DNA from: Cellulomonas sp. ES6 | GTDB lineage: Bacteria; Actinomycetota; Actinomycetes; Actinomycetales; Cellulomonadaceae | Direction of reading: 5' to 3' | DNA length: 64,000 bases | Assembly (NCBI RefSeq): GCF_030053835.1 | Contig: NZ_CP125655.1 | Coordinates: 1,860,001 to 1,924,000, forward strand | In this document: piece after piece, positions 10,268 to 20,663 of the stretch | Numbering within the stretch: position 1 is the first letter of the stretch | Layout of the letters: each line of letters begins with the position of its first letter | Translations under genes and position numbers: made by a program | The notes under the pieces: generated by a model | The model's input: only the letters and a program-made list of their open reading frames with translations | Told to the model about the DNA's origin: nothing | Database searches by the model: none

Positions 10268-12915
10268 GCGGTGACCTCCTCGTCGGCGCCGGTCCCGGCG
10301 TCGGTGGTGGCGGTGGCGTCGGGGGCGGCGGCCGCGACCCGGACCAGGTCGCCCGGCAGCGCGTGGAGCGCGTCCCGGACCTGGCTGCCGGCGGACGCGG
10401 TGGGCAGCCACACGACGTGGTCGACCATGTCGGTCACCACGACGGGCAGCGTGATCGCGCCCGCGTCGGTGGACACCGTGACGCGACCGCCCGGCTCGAT
10501 CCCCGCGGCGGCGGCCGTCGCGGCCGACAGCCGGGCGACCGGGCGCTTCGCGGTGCCGGCCAGGAACGGCTCGCCGTCCTGCAGCCGGCCGGCGTCCAGC
10601 AGCTGGTGCCACGTCGCGAGCACGGCGTGCCCGGGCGCGACGGCCGGCGGCTCGGCGGAGGCGGCGGCGGGCGCGGGCACCCGGGCGCCGTCCCACTCGC
10701 CGGTCAGCGCGTCCGCGTCGGCGTGCACGTCGGCGATCGTGCGCAGGCCGAGGGCGACGCCGAGCTCGTCCGCCAGCGCGTCGAGGACGCGGTGGTCGGC
10801 CATGGCGGTCGACGTCAGGGCCTGCGGGAACGGCCGCGGGCGGCCCTCCCAGCTGACGAACGTGCCGGGGCGCTCCACCGGCGGCGCGACGGGCAGCACC
10901 ACGTCGGCCAGGGCGGTGACCTCGGACGCCCGGACCTCCAGCGAGACCACGAACCCCGCGGCGGCCAGCGCGGCGCGCGCCGCTGCCGGGTCCGGCAGGT
11001 CGCGCGGCTCGAGCCCGCCGACCAGCAGGCCGCCCAGCGTGCCGTCCGCCGCCGCGGCGAGGATCGCCGAGGTGTCGCGGCCCGGCTCCGCCGGCAGGTG
11101 CTCGACGTCCCAGGCCGCGGCCACGTCGACGCGGGCCGCCGCGTCGGCGACGGGGCGACCGCCCGGCAGCAGGGTCGGCAGGGCGCCGGCCTCGACGCCG
11201 CCGCGCTCGCCCGCGCGGCGCGGGATCCACGCCAGGCGCGCGCCCGTGCGCGCCGCCAGCCGCAGCGCGGCCGACAGGGCGCCCGGCACGGCGGCGAGCC
11301 GCTCGCCCACGAGCACCAGCGCGCCCTCGGCGCCGAGCGCGGCACCGGCGTCGGCCAGCTCGCCGGAGCCGATGGCGTCGAGGACCTCGGGCTCGGTGCC
11401 CGGCGCGGCCTTGATCAGCGTGCCGTCCAGGCGCTCCAGCCCGCGGCTCGCGAGCGGCGCGACGGACAGCACGCGCGTCCGGCCCGCGACCACGCCCTTG
11501 CGCAGCCGCAGGAACACGACGCCGGCCTCCTCCTCGGCCTCCAGGCCCGCCAGCAGCACGGCCGGCGCGGCCTCCAGGTCGCGGAACGTCACGCCGAGCC
11601 CGGTGCCCGCGACCGCGTGGCCGAGGAACGCGAGCTCCTCGTCCGAGTGCGGCCGGGCGCGCAGGTCGACGTCGTTGGTGCCGAGCACGACGCGGGCGAA
11701 CTTGCCGTACGCGTAGGCGTCCTCGACGGTCAGGCGGCCGCCGGGCAGCACGCCCACGCCGCCGGCCGCGCGGGCCTGCTCCAGGCCGTGCGCCGCGACC
11801 TCCAGGGCCTCGGCCCAGGAGGCCGGGTGCAGCTCACCCTTCGTGCCGTCCGCCGCGACGTCCCGCACCAGCGGGGTCGTGATGCGGTCGGCCGCGGCCT
11901 GCCAGGTGAACGCGAAGCGGTCCTTGTCGGTGATCCACTCCTCGTTGACCTCCGGGTCCTCGCCCGCGAGGCGACGCAGCACGACGCCGCGCCGGTGGTC
12001 GACGCGGATCGCCGCGCCGGAGGAGTCGTGCTCCGCGACACCCGGCGTCGACACCAGGTCGAACGGGCGGGCGCGGAACCGGTACGCCGCGCCGGTCAGC
12101 GCGCCGACCGGGCAGATCTGCACGGTGTTGCCGGAGAAGTAGGACGCGAACGGCGAGCCGGACTCGTCGTCCTCGGCCGGGCCGACCGGGATGTCGGCGC
12201 CGAGGAAGACGCCGTCGGCCGGCAGCCGGTCCGCGTCCTCGATGGTCTCGCCGACGCCGCCGTCGGCGCCCGCGAAGCCCAGGACGTCCGCGTCGAAGCG
12301 GCCGATCTGCTGCATCGCGCCGCGCTTCTGCAGGTCGATGAACGGGTCGCCCGCGATCTCCCGGGAGAACCGGGTGCAGCGCTGGCACAGGATGCAGCGC
12401 TCACGGTCCAGCAGGATCTCGGTCGAGATCGCCAGCGGCTTCGGGAACGTCCGCTTGACGTCGACGAACCGGCTCGTGGCGCGGCCGTTCGACATCGCCT
12501 GGTTCTGCAGGGGGCACTCGCCGCCCTTGTCGCAGACCGGGCAGTCCAGCGGGTGGTTGATGAGCAGCAGCTCCATGACGCCGTGCTGCGCCTTGTCCGC
12601 CTCGGCCGACGTGCGCTGCGTGCGCACCTCCATGCCGGGGGTGGCGGTCAGGGTGCAGGAGGCCTGGGGCTTCGGCATCTTCGCGAGGTTGCCGTCGCGC
12701 CCCGGGGCCCAGACCTCGACGAGGCACTGCCGGCAGGCGCCGGCCGGCGCGAGCAGCGGGTGGTCGCAGAACCGCGGGATCTGGATCCCGAGCTCCTCGG
12801 CGGCGCGGATGACCAGGGTGCCCTTCGGCACGGTGGTCTCGATGCCGTCGATCGTGAACGTGACGCCGTCCGTGGGCGCGGGGGCGCCGGAGGGCTTGGA
12901 CGCTGTGACTGTCAT
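10264..12915 (-). CDS. nuoG: NADH-quinone oxidoreductase subunit G
   Basis: Largest peripheral subunit (883 residues), carrying several iron-sulfur clusters. Visible ligands: [2Fe-2S] Cys 50, 61, 64, 87; His121-Cys125-Cys128-Cys134; [4Fe-4S] Cys 174, 177, 180 and Cys 268 (QICPVGAL). The C-terminal two thirds is the molybdopterin-oxidoreductase-like fold. Between [10 protein letters not shown] and the conserved [15 protein letters not shown] there is an acidic insertion of roughly 45 residues (about 208-253) not seen in compact NuoG proteins. ATG at 12913-12915 overlaps the nuoF stop. Confidence 0.95.
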   Translation of the reverse strand: MTVTASKPSGAPAPTDGVTFTIDGIETTVPKGTLVIRAAEELGIQIPRFCDHPLLAPAGACRQCLVEVWAPGRDGNLAKMPKPQASCTLTATPGMEVRTQRTSAEADKAQHGVMELLLINHPLDCPVCDKGGECPLQNQAMSNGRATSRFVDVKRTFPKPLAISTEILLDRERCILCQRCTRFSREIAGDPFIDLQKRGAMQQIGRFDADVLGFAGADGGVGETIEDADRLPADGVFLGADIPVGPAEDDESGSPFASYFSGNTVQICPVGALTGAAYRFRARPFDLVSTPGVAEHDSSGAAIRVDHRRGVVLRRLAGEDPEVNEEWITDKDRFAFTWQAAADRITTPLVRDVAADGTKGELHPASWAEALEVAAHGLEQARAAGGVGVLPGGRLTVEDAYAYGKFARVVLGTNDVDLRARPHSDEELAFLGHAVAGTGLGVTFRDLEAAPAVLLAGLEAEEEAGVVFLRLRKGVVAGRTRVLSVAPLASRGLERLDGTLIKAAPGTEPEVLDAIGSGELADAGAALGAEGALVLVGERLAAVPGALSAALRLAARTGARLAWIPRRAGERGGVEAGALPTLLPGGRPVADAAARVDVAAAWDVEHLPAEPGRDTSAILAAAADGTLGGLLVGGLEPRDLPDPAAARAALAAAGFVVSLEVRASEVTALADVVLPVAPPVERPGTFVSWEGRPRPFPQALTSTAMADHRVLDALADELGVALGLRTIADVHADADALTGEWDGARVPAPAAASAEPPAVAPGHAVLATWHQLLDAGRLQDGEPFLAGTAKRPVARLSAATAAAAGIEPGGRVTVSTDAGAITLPVVVTDMVDHVVWLPTASAGSQVRDALHALPGDLVRVAAAAPDATATTDAGTGADEEVTA

Positions 12916-14252
12916 GCGTGGGCTCCCGCGAGCTGGCCGGTGCGGCGCGGCGTGTAGGGGAAGAGGGCCGAGCGCTCCGGCGGGAACAGCACGTCCGCCG
13001 GGGTGTGGGTGCCGGCCTCGAACTCCTCCCGGAAGTACTGGATGGCGGAGGTGATCGGGCTGGTGGCGCCGTCCCCGAGGGCGCAGAACGCCTTGCCGAG
13101 GATGTTGTCGCACAGGTCGAGCAGCAGGTCGATGTCGCCCGGGGTGCCCTGGCCGGCCTCGAGGCGCCCGAGCACCTGCGCCAGCCAGAACGTGCCCTCG
13201 CGGCACGGGGTGCACTTGCCGCAGGACTCGTGCTTGTAGAACTGCGTCCACCGGGAGACGGCCTTGACGACCGACACGGTGTCGTCGAACACCTGCAGGG
13301 CGCGGGTGCCGAGCATGGAGCCGGCGGCGCCGACCTCCTCGTAGGTGAGCGGCACGTCGAGGTGCTCGGCCGTGAAGATCGGCGTGGAGGACCCGCCCGG
13401 GGTCCAGAACTTCAGCTCGTGGCCCTCACGGACCCCGCCGGCCATCTCCAGCAGCTCCCGCATCGTGATGCCGAGCGGGGCCTCGTACTGGCCGGGGCGC
13501 TGCACGTGGCCGGACAGCGAGAACAGGCCGTGGCCCGGCGACCGGTCGGTGCCCATGCGGCGGAACCAGTCCGAGCCGCCGAGCACGATGCCGGGGACGG
13601 ACGCGATCGACTCGACGTTGTTGACGACGGTCGGCCGCGCGTACAGGCCGGCGACGGCGGGGAACGGCGGCTTCAGGCGCGGCTGGCCGCGGCGCCCCTC
13701 GAGCGAGTCGAGCAGCGCCGTCTCCTCGCCGCAGATGTACGCGCCGGCACCGGCGTGCACGGTGACCTCCAGGTCGTACCCGCTGCCCAGGATGTTCTTC
13801 CCGAGGTAGCCCTTGGCGTACGCCTCCTCGACGGCCTTGAGCAGCCGGCGGTAGACGTGCACGACCTCGCCGCGCAGGTAGATGAACGCGTGGTGGCAGC
13901 CGATGGCGTACGACGTGATCGCGACGCCCTCCACCAGCACCTGCGGGTCCGCGAGCATGAGCGGGATGTCCTTGCAGGTGCCCGGCTCGGACTCGTCGGC
14001 GTTGACCACGAGGTAGCGCGGGCCGCCGTCGGGCGCGGGCAGGAAGCCCCACTTCATGCCCGTCGGGAAGCCGGCGCCGCCGCGGCCGCGCAGGCCGGAG
14101 TCCTTGACCACGGTCACCACGTCGGCGGCGTCCATGGACAGCGCCTTGCGCAGGCCCCGGTAGCCGCCCTTCGACTCGTACGTGCCGAGCGTCCACGGGC
14201 GGTCGGCGTCCCAGCGCTCGGAGAGCACCGGGGTCAGCGTCGTCTCGGCCAT
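12912..14252 (-). CDS. nuoF: NADH-quinone oxidoreductase subunit F
   Basis: NADH-binding flavoprotein subunit, 446 residues. It has the [20 protein letters not shown] motif at 56-68, the [13 protein letters not shown] stretch at 174-186, and the N3 [4Fe-4S] ligands Cys 344, 347, 350 (CGKCTPC) and Cys 390. Length and motif spacing are canonical. ATG at 14250-14252 shares one base with the nuoE stop (TGATG). Confidence 0.97.
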   Translation of the reverse strand: MAETTLTPVLSERWDADRPWTLGTYESKGGYRGLRKALSMDAADVVTVVKDSGLRGRGGAGFPTGMKWGFLPAPDGGPRYLVVNADESEPGTCKDIPLMLADPQVLVEGVAITSYAIGCHHAFIYLRGEVVHVYRRLLKAVEEAYAKGYLGKNILGSGYDLEVTVHAGAGAYICGEETALLDSLEGRRGQPRLKPPFPAVAGLYARPTVVNNVESIASVPGIVLGGSDWFRRMGTDRSPGHGLFSLSGHVQRPGQYEAPLGITMRELLEMAGGVREGHELKFWTPGGSSTPIFTAEHLDVPLTYEEVGAAGSMLGTRALQVFDDTVSVVKAVSRWTQFYKHESCGKCTPCREGTFWLAQVLGRLEAGQGTPGDIDLLLDLCDNILGKAFCALGDGATSPITSAIQYFREEFEAGTHTPADVLFPPERSALFPYTPRRTGQLAGAHA

Positions 14253-15178
14253 CACGACTCCTTCGCGGGGGTGTCGGTGGAGGGCGTGTCGCCCGCGGGC
14301 TCGCTGGTGTCGTCGGCCCGGTGCTCGGCCTTCTCCTGCTCCGCGGTGCGTTCCGGCGCGCCGGCCGCGGGCCGGTCGACGCTGGACTGCGTGCCGCCGG
14401 GCTGCGGGGCGGAGCCGGCCGCGGGGGCCTGCGTGGCGGGGGCGGCGGGCTCGGCCGCCGCCCCGTCGGAGCCGTCGAGCGCCGGGGCGCTCCAGCCCTT
14501 CTCGCGCGCCAGCTCCAGGCCCCGCAGGGTGGCGGGTCCGGCCGCGACGCCCTCGTCGGCGAGCCCGTCGGAGAACCCGGCGAGCACCCGCGAGACCTGC
14601 TTGAACGTCTGCACCCGGGAGGGGCCGCGGGTCGGGGCCACGGGCTCCCCCGCGATGAGCTTCCCGACGACCTCCGCCGCGGACTCCGGCGTCTGGTTGT
14701 CGAAGAACTCCCAGTTGATCATCATGACCGGCGCGAAGTCGCAGGCCGCGTTGCACTCGATGCGCTCGAGCGTGATCTTGCCGTCGGCCGTCGTCTCGTC
14801 GTTCCCCACGCCGAGGCGCTCGGTGAGGTCCTCCCAGATCGCGTCGCCGCCCATGATCGCGCAGAGCGTGTTGGTGCAGACGCCCACCGTGTACTCGCCG
14901 TTGGGGCGGCGCTTGTACTGCGTGTAGAACGTCGCGACCGCCGAGACCTGCGCGGTCGACAGGTCCAACGTCTGCGCGCAGAACGCGACGCCCGCCGGGC
15001 TGACGTAGCCGTCCTCGCTCTGCACCAGGTGCAGCAGCGGCAGCAGGGCCGACCGGCTGTCGGGGTAGCGCGCGACGACCTGCGCGGCGTCGGCGGCGAG
15101 CCGGGCGCGCGTCTCCTCGTCGTACGCCGCGCGGGGACGGCCGCTGCCGGGCACGCGCGGGTGGTCGATCGTGGTCAT
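14252..15178 (-). CDS. nuoE: NADH-quinone oxidoreductase subunit E
   Basis: Thioredoxin-fold [2Fe-2S] subunit of the NADH dehydrogenase module. The four ligands are present as Cys 101/106 (CTNTLC) and Cys 142/146 (CNAAC). The core occupies about residues 15-215; the remaining ~90 residues form a low-complexity Ala/Pro/Glu tail without recognisable domains, as in other actinobacterial NuoE. ATG at 15176-15178 shares one base with the nuoD stop. Confidence 0.96.
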   Translation of the reverse strand: MTTIDHPRVPGSGRPRAAYDEETRARLAADAAQVVARYPDSRSALLPLLHLVQSEDGYVSPAGVAFCAQTLDLSTAQVSAVATFYTQYKRRPNGEYTVGVCTNTLCAIMGGDAIWEDLTERLGVGNDETTADGKITLERIECNAACDFAPVMMINWEFFDNQTPESAAEVVGKLIAGEPVAPTRGPSRVQTFKQVSRVLAGFSDGLADEGVAAGPATLRGLELAREKGWSAPALDGSDGAAAEPAAPATQAPAAGSAPQPGGTQSSVDRPAAGAPERTAEQEKAEHRADDTSEPAGDTPSTDTPAKES

Positions 15179-16545
15179 CAGCGGTCCACCCCTCCGAGCA
15201 CCGGGTCGATGGAGGCGACCGAGCAGACGACGTCCGCCACCTGGCCGCCCTCGCACAGCACCGAGACGGCCTGCAGGTTGTTGAACGACGGGTCGCGGAA
15301 GTGCGCCCGGTACGGCTTGGTGCCCCCGTCGGAGACGAGGTGCACGCCGAGCTCGCCGCGGGGGTGCTCGACGGTCTGCCACGCCTGCCCCGCCGGGACC
15401 CGGAAGCCCTCGGTCACGAGCTTGAAGTGGTGGATCAGGGCCTCCATCGAGGTGCCCATGATCTCGCGGATGTGGTCGAGCGAGTTGCCCATGCCGTCCG
15501 AGCCGATGGCGAGCTGCGCCGGCCACGCGATCTTCTTGTCGCCGACCATGACCGGGGCCCCGCCGCGCTGGCCGCCGGCCTGCAGGCGCTCGAGCACCTG
15601 GTCGATGATCCGCATCGACTGGTAGCACTCCTCGATGCGCAGGACCATGCGGTCCCAGCAGTCCGAGCCCTCGGCGACCGGGACGTCGAAGTCGTAGGTC
15701 TCGTAGCCGCAGTACGGCGCGGCCTTGCGCACGTCGTACGGCAGGCCGGTCGACCGGAGCATCGGGCCGGTGATGCCCAGCGCCATGCAGCCCGCGAGGT
15801 TCAGCACCCCCACGTTCTGCAGCCGCCCCTTGAGGATCGGCTGGCCGAGCATGAGGTCCTCGAGCTGCTTCATGTAGCGCCGCACGCCGACCAGCGCCTC
15901 GCGGATCGAGTCGAGCGCGCCCGGGGGGATGTCCTGCGCGACGCCGCCGGGGCGGATGTACGCGTGGTTCATGCGCAGGCCGCTGATGAGCTCGAAGATC
16001 CGCAGGATCTCCTCGCGGGCCGTGAACCCGATCGTCATGATCGTCGTCGCGCCCAGCTCGTTGCCGCCGGTCGCGAGGCACACCAGGTGCGACGAGATCC
16101 GGTTGAGCTCCATCATCAGCACCCGGATCTGGGTGGCGCGCTCCGGGACGTCGTCCGTGATGCCCAGCAGCTTCTCGACCGCCAGGCAGTACGCGGCCTC
16201 CTGGAACAGCGGGGCGACGTAGTCCATGCGGGTGCAGAACGTCACGCCCTGGGTCCAGGTGCGGAACTCCATGTTCTTCTCGATGCCGGTGTGCAGGTAC
16301 CCGATGCCCGCGCGGGCCTCGGTCACCGTCTCGCCGTCGATCTCGAGCATGAGCCGGAGCACGCCGTGCGTGGACGGGTGCTGCGGGCCCATGTTGACGA
16401 CGATGCGCTGCTCGCCGAGCCGGGCGGCCTCCTCGGCGATGTCGGACCAGTCGCCGCCCGTCGCCTCGAAGGTGCGCAGGCCGACGGTCTCGTCGTCGAC
16501 CACGTGGCCCGTGGCGTGGACGTCCGGAGGGGTCTGGGTCGTCAT
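15178..16545 (-). CDS. nuoD: NADH-quinone oxidoreductase subunit D
   Basis: Subunit that with NuoB and NuoH forms the quinone site. The N-terminal [22 protein letters not shown] signature carries the quinone-contacting His, and [21 protein letters not shown] and [17 protein letters not shown] are also conserved. Length of 455 residues is normal. ATG at 16543-16545 overlaps nuoC by four bases. Confidence 0.97.
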   Translation of the reverse strand: MTTQTPPDVHATGHVVDDETVGLRTFEATGGDWSDIAEEAARLGEQRIVVNMGPQHPSTHGVLRLMLEIDGETVTEARAGIGYLHTGIEKNMEFRTWTQGVTFCTRMDYVAPLFQEAAYCLAVEKLLGITDDVPERATQIRVLMMELNRISSHLVCLATGGNELGATTIMTIGFTAREEILRIFELISGLRMNHAYIRPGGVAQDIPPGALDSIREALVGVRRYMKQLEDLMLGQPILKGRLQNVGVLNLAGCMALGITGPMLRSTGLPYDVRKAAPYCGYETYDFDVPVAEGSDCWDRMVLRIEECYQSMRIIDQVLERLQAGGQRGGAPVMVGDKKIAWPAQLAIGSDGMGNSLDHIREIMGTSMEALIHHFKLVTEGFRVPAGQAWQTVEHPRGELGVHLVSDGGTKPYRAHFRDPSFNNLQAVSVLCEGGQVADVVCSVASIDPVLGGVDR

Positions 16546-17339
16546 GAGTACTGCCTCCGCTGGTCGGCCGGCGGGATGGTCGCGCCCTTGTACTCGACCG
16601 GGATGCCGCCGAGCGGGTAGTCCTTGCGCTGCGGGTGCCCGGGCCAGTCGTCCGGCATCTCGATCCGCGCCAGGTCGGTGCGGCCCGTGAAGACGATGCC
16701 GAAGAAGTCCCAGGTCTCCCGCTCGTGCCAGTCGTTCGCCGGGTAGACCCCGACGGTGCTGGGGATCGTGGGGTCGCCCTCGGGGGCGGCCACCTCGAGA
16801 CGCAGGCGGCGGCCGTGGGTGACCGACACCAGGTGGTAGACGGCGTGCAGCTCGCGGCCCGTGTCGTGCGGGTAGTGCACGCCGCTGACGCCGAGCGAGA
16901 GCTCGAACCGCAGGTCCTGGTCGTCGCGCAGGTGCTGCGCGACCTCGACGAGGTGCTCCCGCGCGATGTTCAGCGTGAGCTCGCCGCGGTCCACGACGAC
17001 GGACTCCAGCGCGGCGTCCGCCCCCGTGCCGGAGGCGTCCAGCAGCTCGCTCAGCACGTCGACGACCTCGTCGAACCAGCCGCCGTACGGCCGCTCGCTC
17101 GGGCCGGGCAGCGCCACGGTCTGCACCAGGCCGCCGAACCCGGACGTGTCGCCCGAGCCGTGCACGCCGAACATGCCCTGCCGGGTCGTGACGACCTCCA
17201 GCGGCAGCGTCCGGTCGGCGGGCACGTTCTGCGAGCCGGCCTCGAGGGCCGACTCGCTCGTCGTCTGCGCGCCGGCGTCCGCGCCGGACGCGTCACCGGC
17301 CTTCGCGGCCTCGGCGGCGTCGCGCTTCTCGTCGCTCAT
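16542..17339 (-). CDS. nuoC: NADH-quinone oxidoreductase subunit C
   Basis: 30-kDa peripheral subunit of complex I, 265 residues. The C-terminal signature [21 protein letters not shown] followed by [18 protein letters not shown] is diagnostic. The first ~50 residues are an Ala/Glu-rich extension with no domain. ATG at 17337-17339 overlaps the nuoB stop by four bases; the stop overlaps nuoD. Confidence 0.95.
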   Translation of the reverse strand: MSDEKRDAAEAAKAGDASGADAGAQTTSESALEAGSQNVPADRTLPLEVVTTRQGMFGVHGSGDTSGFGGLVQTVALPGPSERPYGGWFDEVVDVLSELLDASGTGADAALESVVVDRGELTLNIAREHLVEVAQHLRDDQDLRFELSLGVSGVHYPHDTGRELHAVYHLVSVTHGRRLRLEVAAPEGDPTIPSTVGVYPANDWHERETWDFFGIVFTGRTDLARIEMPDDWPGHPQRKDYPLGGIPVEYKGATIPPADQRRQYS

Positions 17340-17887
17340 CGCAGCAGTCCCGTCATGTGCGAGGTGGGGGCGGCCTGGAGCGCGGCGGCCTCGACCTTGC
17401 GCGCGATCTCGGCGCGGTCCCGGCCGAGCGGCTCGTTCTTGATCTGCTCGTGCAGCTCGAGGATCGCGTTCAGCAGCATCTCCGGGCGCGGGGGGCAGCC
17501 CGGCAGGTAGATGTCGACCGGCACGATGTGGTCGACGCCCTGCACGATCGCGTAGTTGTTGAACATGCCGCCGCTGCTCGCGCAGACGCCCATGGACAGC
17601 ACCCACTTGGGCTCGGCCATCTGGTCGTAGACCTGCCGCACGACCGGCGCCATCTTCTGGCTCACGCGGCCCGCGACGATCATGAGGTCGGACTGCCGCG
17701 GCGACGCCCGGAACACCTCCATGCCGAACCGGGAGATGTCGAACCGGGACCCGCCCGTCGCCATCATCTCGATCGCGCAGCACGCGAGGCCGAACGTCAC
17801 CGGCCACAGCGACGCCTTGCGGACCAGGCCCGCGAGCGTCTCGACCGAGGTCAGCAGGAACCCCGAGGGGGCCTCTTCGATACCCAT
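17336..17887 (-). CDS. nuoB: NADH-quinone oxidoreductase subunit B
   Basis: Holds the terminal N2 [4Fe-4S] cluster that reduces menaquinone. All four ligands are present: adjacent Cys 36 and 37 (LACCAIEMM), Cys 102 ([10 protein letters not shown]) and Cys 131 ([10 protein letters not shown]). Length of 183 residues is typical. It starts one base after nuoA ends and overlaps nuoC by four bases. Confidence 0.97.
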   Translation of the reverse strand: MGIEEAPSGFLLTSVETLAGLVRKASLWPVTFGLACCAIEMMATGGSRFDISRFGMEVFRASPRQSDLMIVAGRVSQKMAPVVRQVYDQMAEPKWVLSMGVCASSGGMFNNYAIVQGVDHIVPVDIYLPGCPPRPEMLLNAILELHEQIKNEPLGRDRAEIARKVEAAALQAAPTSHMTGLLR

Positions 17888-17888
17888 G

Positions 17889-18257
17889 TCAGTCCTCGTC
17901 CCACTCCAGGCCGCCGCGGCGCCACTCGTACAGGAACGGCACCGTGATCAGCGCCAGGAACCCCATCATCGCCACCAGCCCGAACACCGCGAGCTCGGCG
18001 AAGGACACCGCCCACGGGTACAGGAACACGACCTCGATGTCGAAGATGATGAAGGTCATCGCGACCAGGTAGTACTTCACCGGGAACCGCCCGCCGCCCA
18101 CGGCGTGCGGGGTCGGCTGGATGCCGCACTCGTAGGCCTCGAGCTTCGCGCGGTTGTACCGCTTGGGGCCGATCACGGCGCTGGCGGCGAGGCCGCCGAC
18201 GGCGAGGACGGCAGCCACCCCCATCATGACGAGGAGGGGGATGTACGGGTTGGTCAT
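17889..18257 (-). CDS. nuoA: NADH-quinone oxidoreductase subunit A
   Basis: Three-helix membrane subunit, 122 residues, first gene of nuoA-N. The conserved YECGIQPT loop (with the reactive Cys) and [16 protein letters not shown] helix are present. ATG at 18255-18257 preceded by GGGAGAG. An 87-base gap separates it from the upstream menJ-type gene; I see no terminator or clear promoter in that gap, so the two may be co-transcribed. Confidence 0.96.
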   Translation of the reverse strand: MTNPYIPLLVMMGVAAVLAVGGLAASAVIGPKRYNRAKLEAYECGIQPTPHAVGGGRFPVKYYLVAMTFIIFDIEVVFLYPWAVSFAELAVFGLVAMMGFLALITVPFLYEWRRGGLEWDED

Positions 18258-18344
18258 CGGTTTGCTCTCCCGGTGGGGGGTGGAGTGCGGGCCGGTCGTG
18301 GGACGGCGGGGACGGGCGAGGTCCCCCTCGTCAGGGTGGTGCGG

Positions 18345-19652
18345 TCATGCGGCCGGCGCCAGCCGTGCGAGCGCCGCGATCGTCCGGTCCGCCCAGTCGC
18401 CGCCGCGCGGCTCGTAGCAGTCGGCGAGCAGCTTGTGCGTGAGCTTCATGACGGTCGGGCGGGGCAGCCCGTACCGCGTGCACACGCGCATGACCTGGGG
18501 GTGCTCGATGAGCTTCACGAACACCCGGCCGAGCGAGTAGTAGCCGCCCAGGTCGTCCTTCATGCGCGAGCCGTAGGTGGCGAGCGCGCGCTCCCGTCCG
18601 GCGGCGGTGCCCCGCGCGGTGGCCTGGACGATCGCGTCCGCCGCGACCCGGCCGGCCTGCAGGGCGTACGCGATGCCCTCGCCGTTGAACGGGCTCACCA
18701 TGCCGGCCGCGTCGCCGACCAGCATGAGGCCGCGGCCGTACAGCGGGCCGCGGTTGAACCCCATCGGCAGCGCGGCCCCGCGGACGGGGCCGAGCTGGTT
18801 CTCCGGGGTGAACTCCCACTCCGCGGGGGCGTTCGCCATCCACTTCGCGAAGAGGTCCTTGTAGTCGACCTTCGTGGCGGCGGCCGTGGAGGACACCGAG
18901 CCGAGGCCGACGTTCGCGGTGCCGTCGCCGAGCGAGAAGATCCAGCCGTAGCCGGGCATGAGGTTCGACGCGTGGGGCACGCCGTCCCAGAGCTCGAGGT
19001 GGCTCTCCATCCACGGGTCGTCGTGGCGCGGGGTGCGGAAGTACGTGCGGACGGCCACGCCCAGGGGGCGGTCGTCGCGCTTCTCCAGGCCGAGGCCGGT
19101 CGCGAGGCGGGCGGAGACGCCGTCGGCCGCGATGACCACCGGCGCGCGGTACGTGACGGGGTCGCCGGCGCGGCGGCCGTCCGCGTCGACCGGGCGCGCC
19201 TGCACGCCGACCACGCGGCCGGTGCGCTCGTCCAGCAGCGGGCCGGTGACGTTGGTGCGATCCTGCACCTTGGCGCCGGCGGCGCGGGCGTGCTCCAGCA
19301 GCAGGTGGTCCAGCGACATCCGCGAGCGCGCCAGCCCGTACGACGGGTAGGACGACAGCTCGGGCCACGGCAGCTCGACGACGTGCCCGCCGCCGAGGAC
19401 GCGCAGGCCGACGTTGCGGATCCAGCCGTCCTCCTCGCGCAGCGGGACGCCCATGCGGGCGAGCTCCGCCACGGCGCGCGGGGTCAGGCCGTCGCCGCAG
19501 ACCTTGTCGCGCGGGAAGGAGGCCTTGTCGAGCAGCAGCACGGACAGCCCGGCGGCGGCGCAGTGGTAGGCCGCGCTGGACCCACCGGGTCCGGCGCCGA
19601 CGACGATGACGTCCGCGTCGTCGCTCTTGCCACTGTGCACAGTTCGCCCCAT
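18345..19652 (-). CDS. geranylgeranyl reductase-family flavoprotein (MenJ-like)
   Basis: FAD-dependent reductase of 435 residues. The N-terminal Rossmann motif is VIVVGAGPGGSSAAYHC (residues 15-31), and the family stretch around GYGWIFSLGDGTANVGLG and LVGDAAGMVSPFNGEGI binds FAD. In mycobacteria the homologue MenJ saturates one isoprene unit of menaquinone; position between menG and nuoA supports the same role here (inference). The ATG at 19650-19652 lies directly against a Rex-type operator at 19654-19669. Alternative: reduction of another polyprenyl lipid. Confidence 0.85.
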   Translation of the reverse strand: MGRTVHSGKSDDADVIVVGAGPGGSSAAYHCAAAGLSVLLLDKASFPRDKVCGDGLTPRAVAELARMGVPLREEDGWIRNVGLRVLGGGHVVELPWPELSSYPSYGLARSRMSLDHLLLEHARAAGAKVQDRTNVTGPLLDERTGRVVGVQARPVDADGRRAGDPVTYRAPVVIAADGVSARLATGLGLEKRDDRPLGVAVRTYFRTPRHDDPWMESHLELWDGVPHASNLMPGYGWIFSLGDGTANVGLGSVSSTAAATKVDYKDLFAKWMANAPAEWEFTPENQLGPVRGAALPMGFNRGPLYGRGLMLVGDAAGMVSPFNGEGIAYALQAGRVAADAIVQATARGTAAGRERALATYGSRMKDDLGGYYSLGRVFVKLIEHPQVMRVCTRYGLPRPTVMKLTHKLLADCYEPRGGDWADRTIAALARLAPAA

Positions 19653-19653
19653 T

Positions 19654-19669
19654 TGTGAATGCCTTCACA
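19654..19669. promoter_or_regulatory. Rex operator before menJ-nuo
   Basis: TGTGAATGCCTTCACA: perfect 6-bp arms TGTGAA/TTCACA around four bases, the Rex operator consensus. It lies two bases before the MenJ-type start codon and just downstream of a TAGACT -10-like box, so binding would block the promoter or early transcript. The rex gene is at 39679-40353. The same 16 bases also fit the CRP/GlxR pattern TGTGA-N6-TCACA. Confidence 0.75.
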
Positions 19670-19683
19670 CCTGTTTCAGGCCG

Positions 19684-19689
19684 AGTCTA
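19684..19689 (-). promoter_or_regulatory. possible -10 box of the menJ-nuo promoter
   Basis: TAGACT on the minus strand about 32 bases before the start codon; the -35 region (AGACAG at 17-bp spacing) is weak. Confidence 0.35.
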
Positions 19690-19695
19690 GTGATC

Positions 19696-19707
19696 GGACC
19701 AAGGTCC
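19696..19707. promoter_or_regulatory. GGACC-AA-GGTCC palindrome
   Basis: Perfect 5-2-5 palindrome between the putative -10 and -35 regions of the menJ-nuo promoter. Function unknown; possibly a second response-regulator site related to the GGGAC-type box at 19761. Confidence 0.3.
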
Positions 19708-19760
19708 TGTCTGCGAAGGCTTGCCTCAGTAGCCTCGTCGCTCCTGACCAGGGCACCTGC

Positions 19761-19774
19761 GGGACTTTCGTCCC
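19761..19774. promoter_or_regulatory. DevR/DosR-like box
   Basis: GGGACTTTCGTCCC. Read on the minus strand (GGGACGAAAGTCCC) it differs from the published DosR core GGGACTWWAGTCCC at one position. It lies about 110 bases upstream of the MenJ-type start. No DevR homologue is in the window. Confidence 0.35.
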
Positions 19775-19784
19775 ACGACTGGTC

Positions 19785-20486
19785 CTACCGGGGTCCCGGA
19801 TTCGTCCCACGATGCAGCGCGACGATCCCGCCCGACAGGTTCCGGTACGCGACCGAGCTCCAGCCCGCCTCGTGCAGCAGCCGGGCCAGCCCGACCTGGT
19901 CCGGCCAGTCCTGGATCGACTCCGCGAGGTACGTGTACGCCGCCGACTCGCGCGCCACGACGCGCGCCACCGCCGGCAGCGCCCTGGTCAGGTACCCGTC
20001 GTACACGGCGCGGAACGGCGCCCAGGACGGCGTCGAGAACTCGCACACCACCAGGCGTCCGCCCGGCCGGGTCACCCGGCGCATCTCCCGCAGCGCGCGG
20101 ACCGTGTCCACGACGTTCCGCAGCCCGAACGAGATGGTCACCGCGTCGAACACCCCGTCCGCGAAGGGCAGCGCCGTCGCGTCCCCCGCGGTGAACGGCA
20201 GGTCCGGGCGCCGCCGCTTGCCGACCGTGAGCATCCCCGTCGACAGGTCGCACGGCACGACCTTGACGCCGGCGTCCGCCAGCGGCTCGCTGGACGTGCC
20301 CGTCCCCGCCGCGAGGTCCAGCACCGTCTCCCCCGGCAGGGCGTCGAGCGCCTTGAGGGTCGCGCGGCGCCACGCGCGGTCCTGGCCCAGCGACAGCACG
20401 TCGTTGGTCAGGTCGTACCGGCGGGCGACGCCGTCGAACATGCTGGCGACGTCGCGGGGGTCCTTGTCGAGGGAGGCACGGGGCAT
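19785..20486 (-). CDS. menG: demethylmenaquinone methyltransferase
   Basis: SAM-dependent C-methyltransferase that makes menaquinone from demethylmenaquinone. The 233-residue protein has the UbiE/COQ5 N-terminal signature ([29 protein letters not shown]), the SAM motif [17 protein letters not shown] and the second signature FGLRNVVD. Length is normal. ATG at 20484-20486. A 132-base regulatory gap separates it from the menJ-nuo unit, and it is divergent from menF across 177 bases that hold palindromic element M1. Confidence 0.95.
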   Translation of the reverse strand: MPRASLDKDPRDVASMFDGVARRYDLTNDVLSLGQDRAWRRATLKALDALPGETVLDLAAGTGTSSEPLADAGVKVVPCDLSTGMLTVGKRRRPDLPFTAGDATALPFADGVFDAVTISFGLRNVVDTVRALREMRRVTRPGGRLVVCEFSTPSWAPFRAVYDGYLTRALPAVARVVARESAAYTYLAESIQDWPDQVGLARLLHEAGWSSVAYRNLSGGIVALHRGTNPGPR

Positions 20487-20545
20487 GGGGCCATGGTGTC
20501 AGGTCCGCCGGGGGCGGGCGCGCACGCGGGGGCCGGCGCCGGCGG

Positions 20546-20602
20546 CGTTCGGATCCGGACGGACGGGCACGCCCGGCGCGTCGGGGTGGACGGATCCGAA
20601 CG
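20546..20602. repeat. 57-bp palindromic element M1
   Basis: Perfect 12-bp inverted repeat (CGTTCGGATCCG at 20546-20557, complement at 20591-20602) around a 33-base GC-rich core, in the divergent menG/menF gap. A second copy with the same 12-33-12 layout is at 22019-22075; 46 of 57 bases are identical by my count. Confidence 0.75.
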
Positions 20603-20649
20603 GGGCCGGGTGGGCGGGGCCGAAGACGTGGGCAGGGCGGTGGCGGTCG

Positions 20650-20655
20650 TACCCT
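20650..20655 (+). promoter_or_regulatory. possible -10 box of menF
   Basis: TACCCT eight bases before the menF ATG, close to leaderless spacing; no Shine-Dalgarno sequence is seen. Confidence 0.35.
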
Positions 20656-20663
20656 GGTCGGCG

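Noticed and set aside
19654..19669. CRP/GlxR site reading of the same palindrome
   Set aside because: TGTGA-N6-TCACA is satisfied, but the full TGTGAA-N4-TTCACA arms, the nuo context and the presence of rex favour Rex. CRP binding is not excluded.
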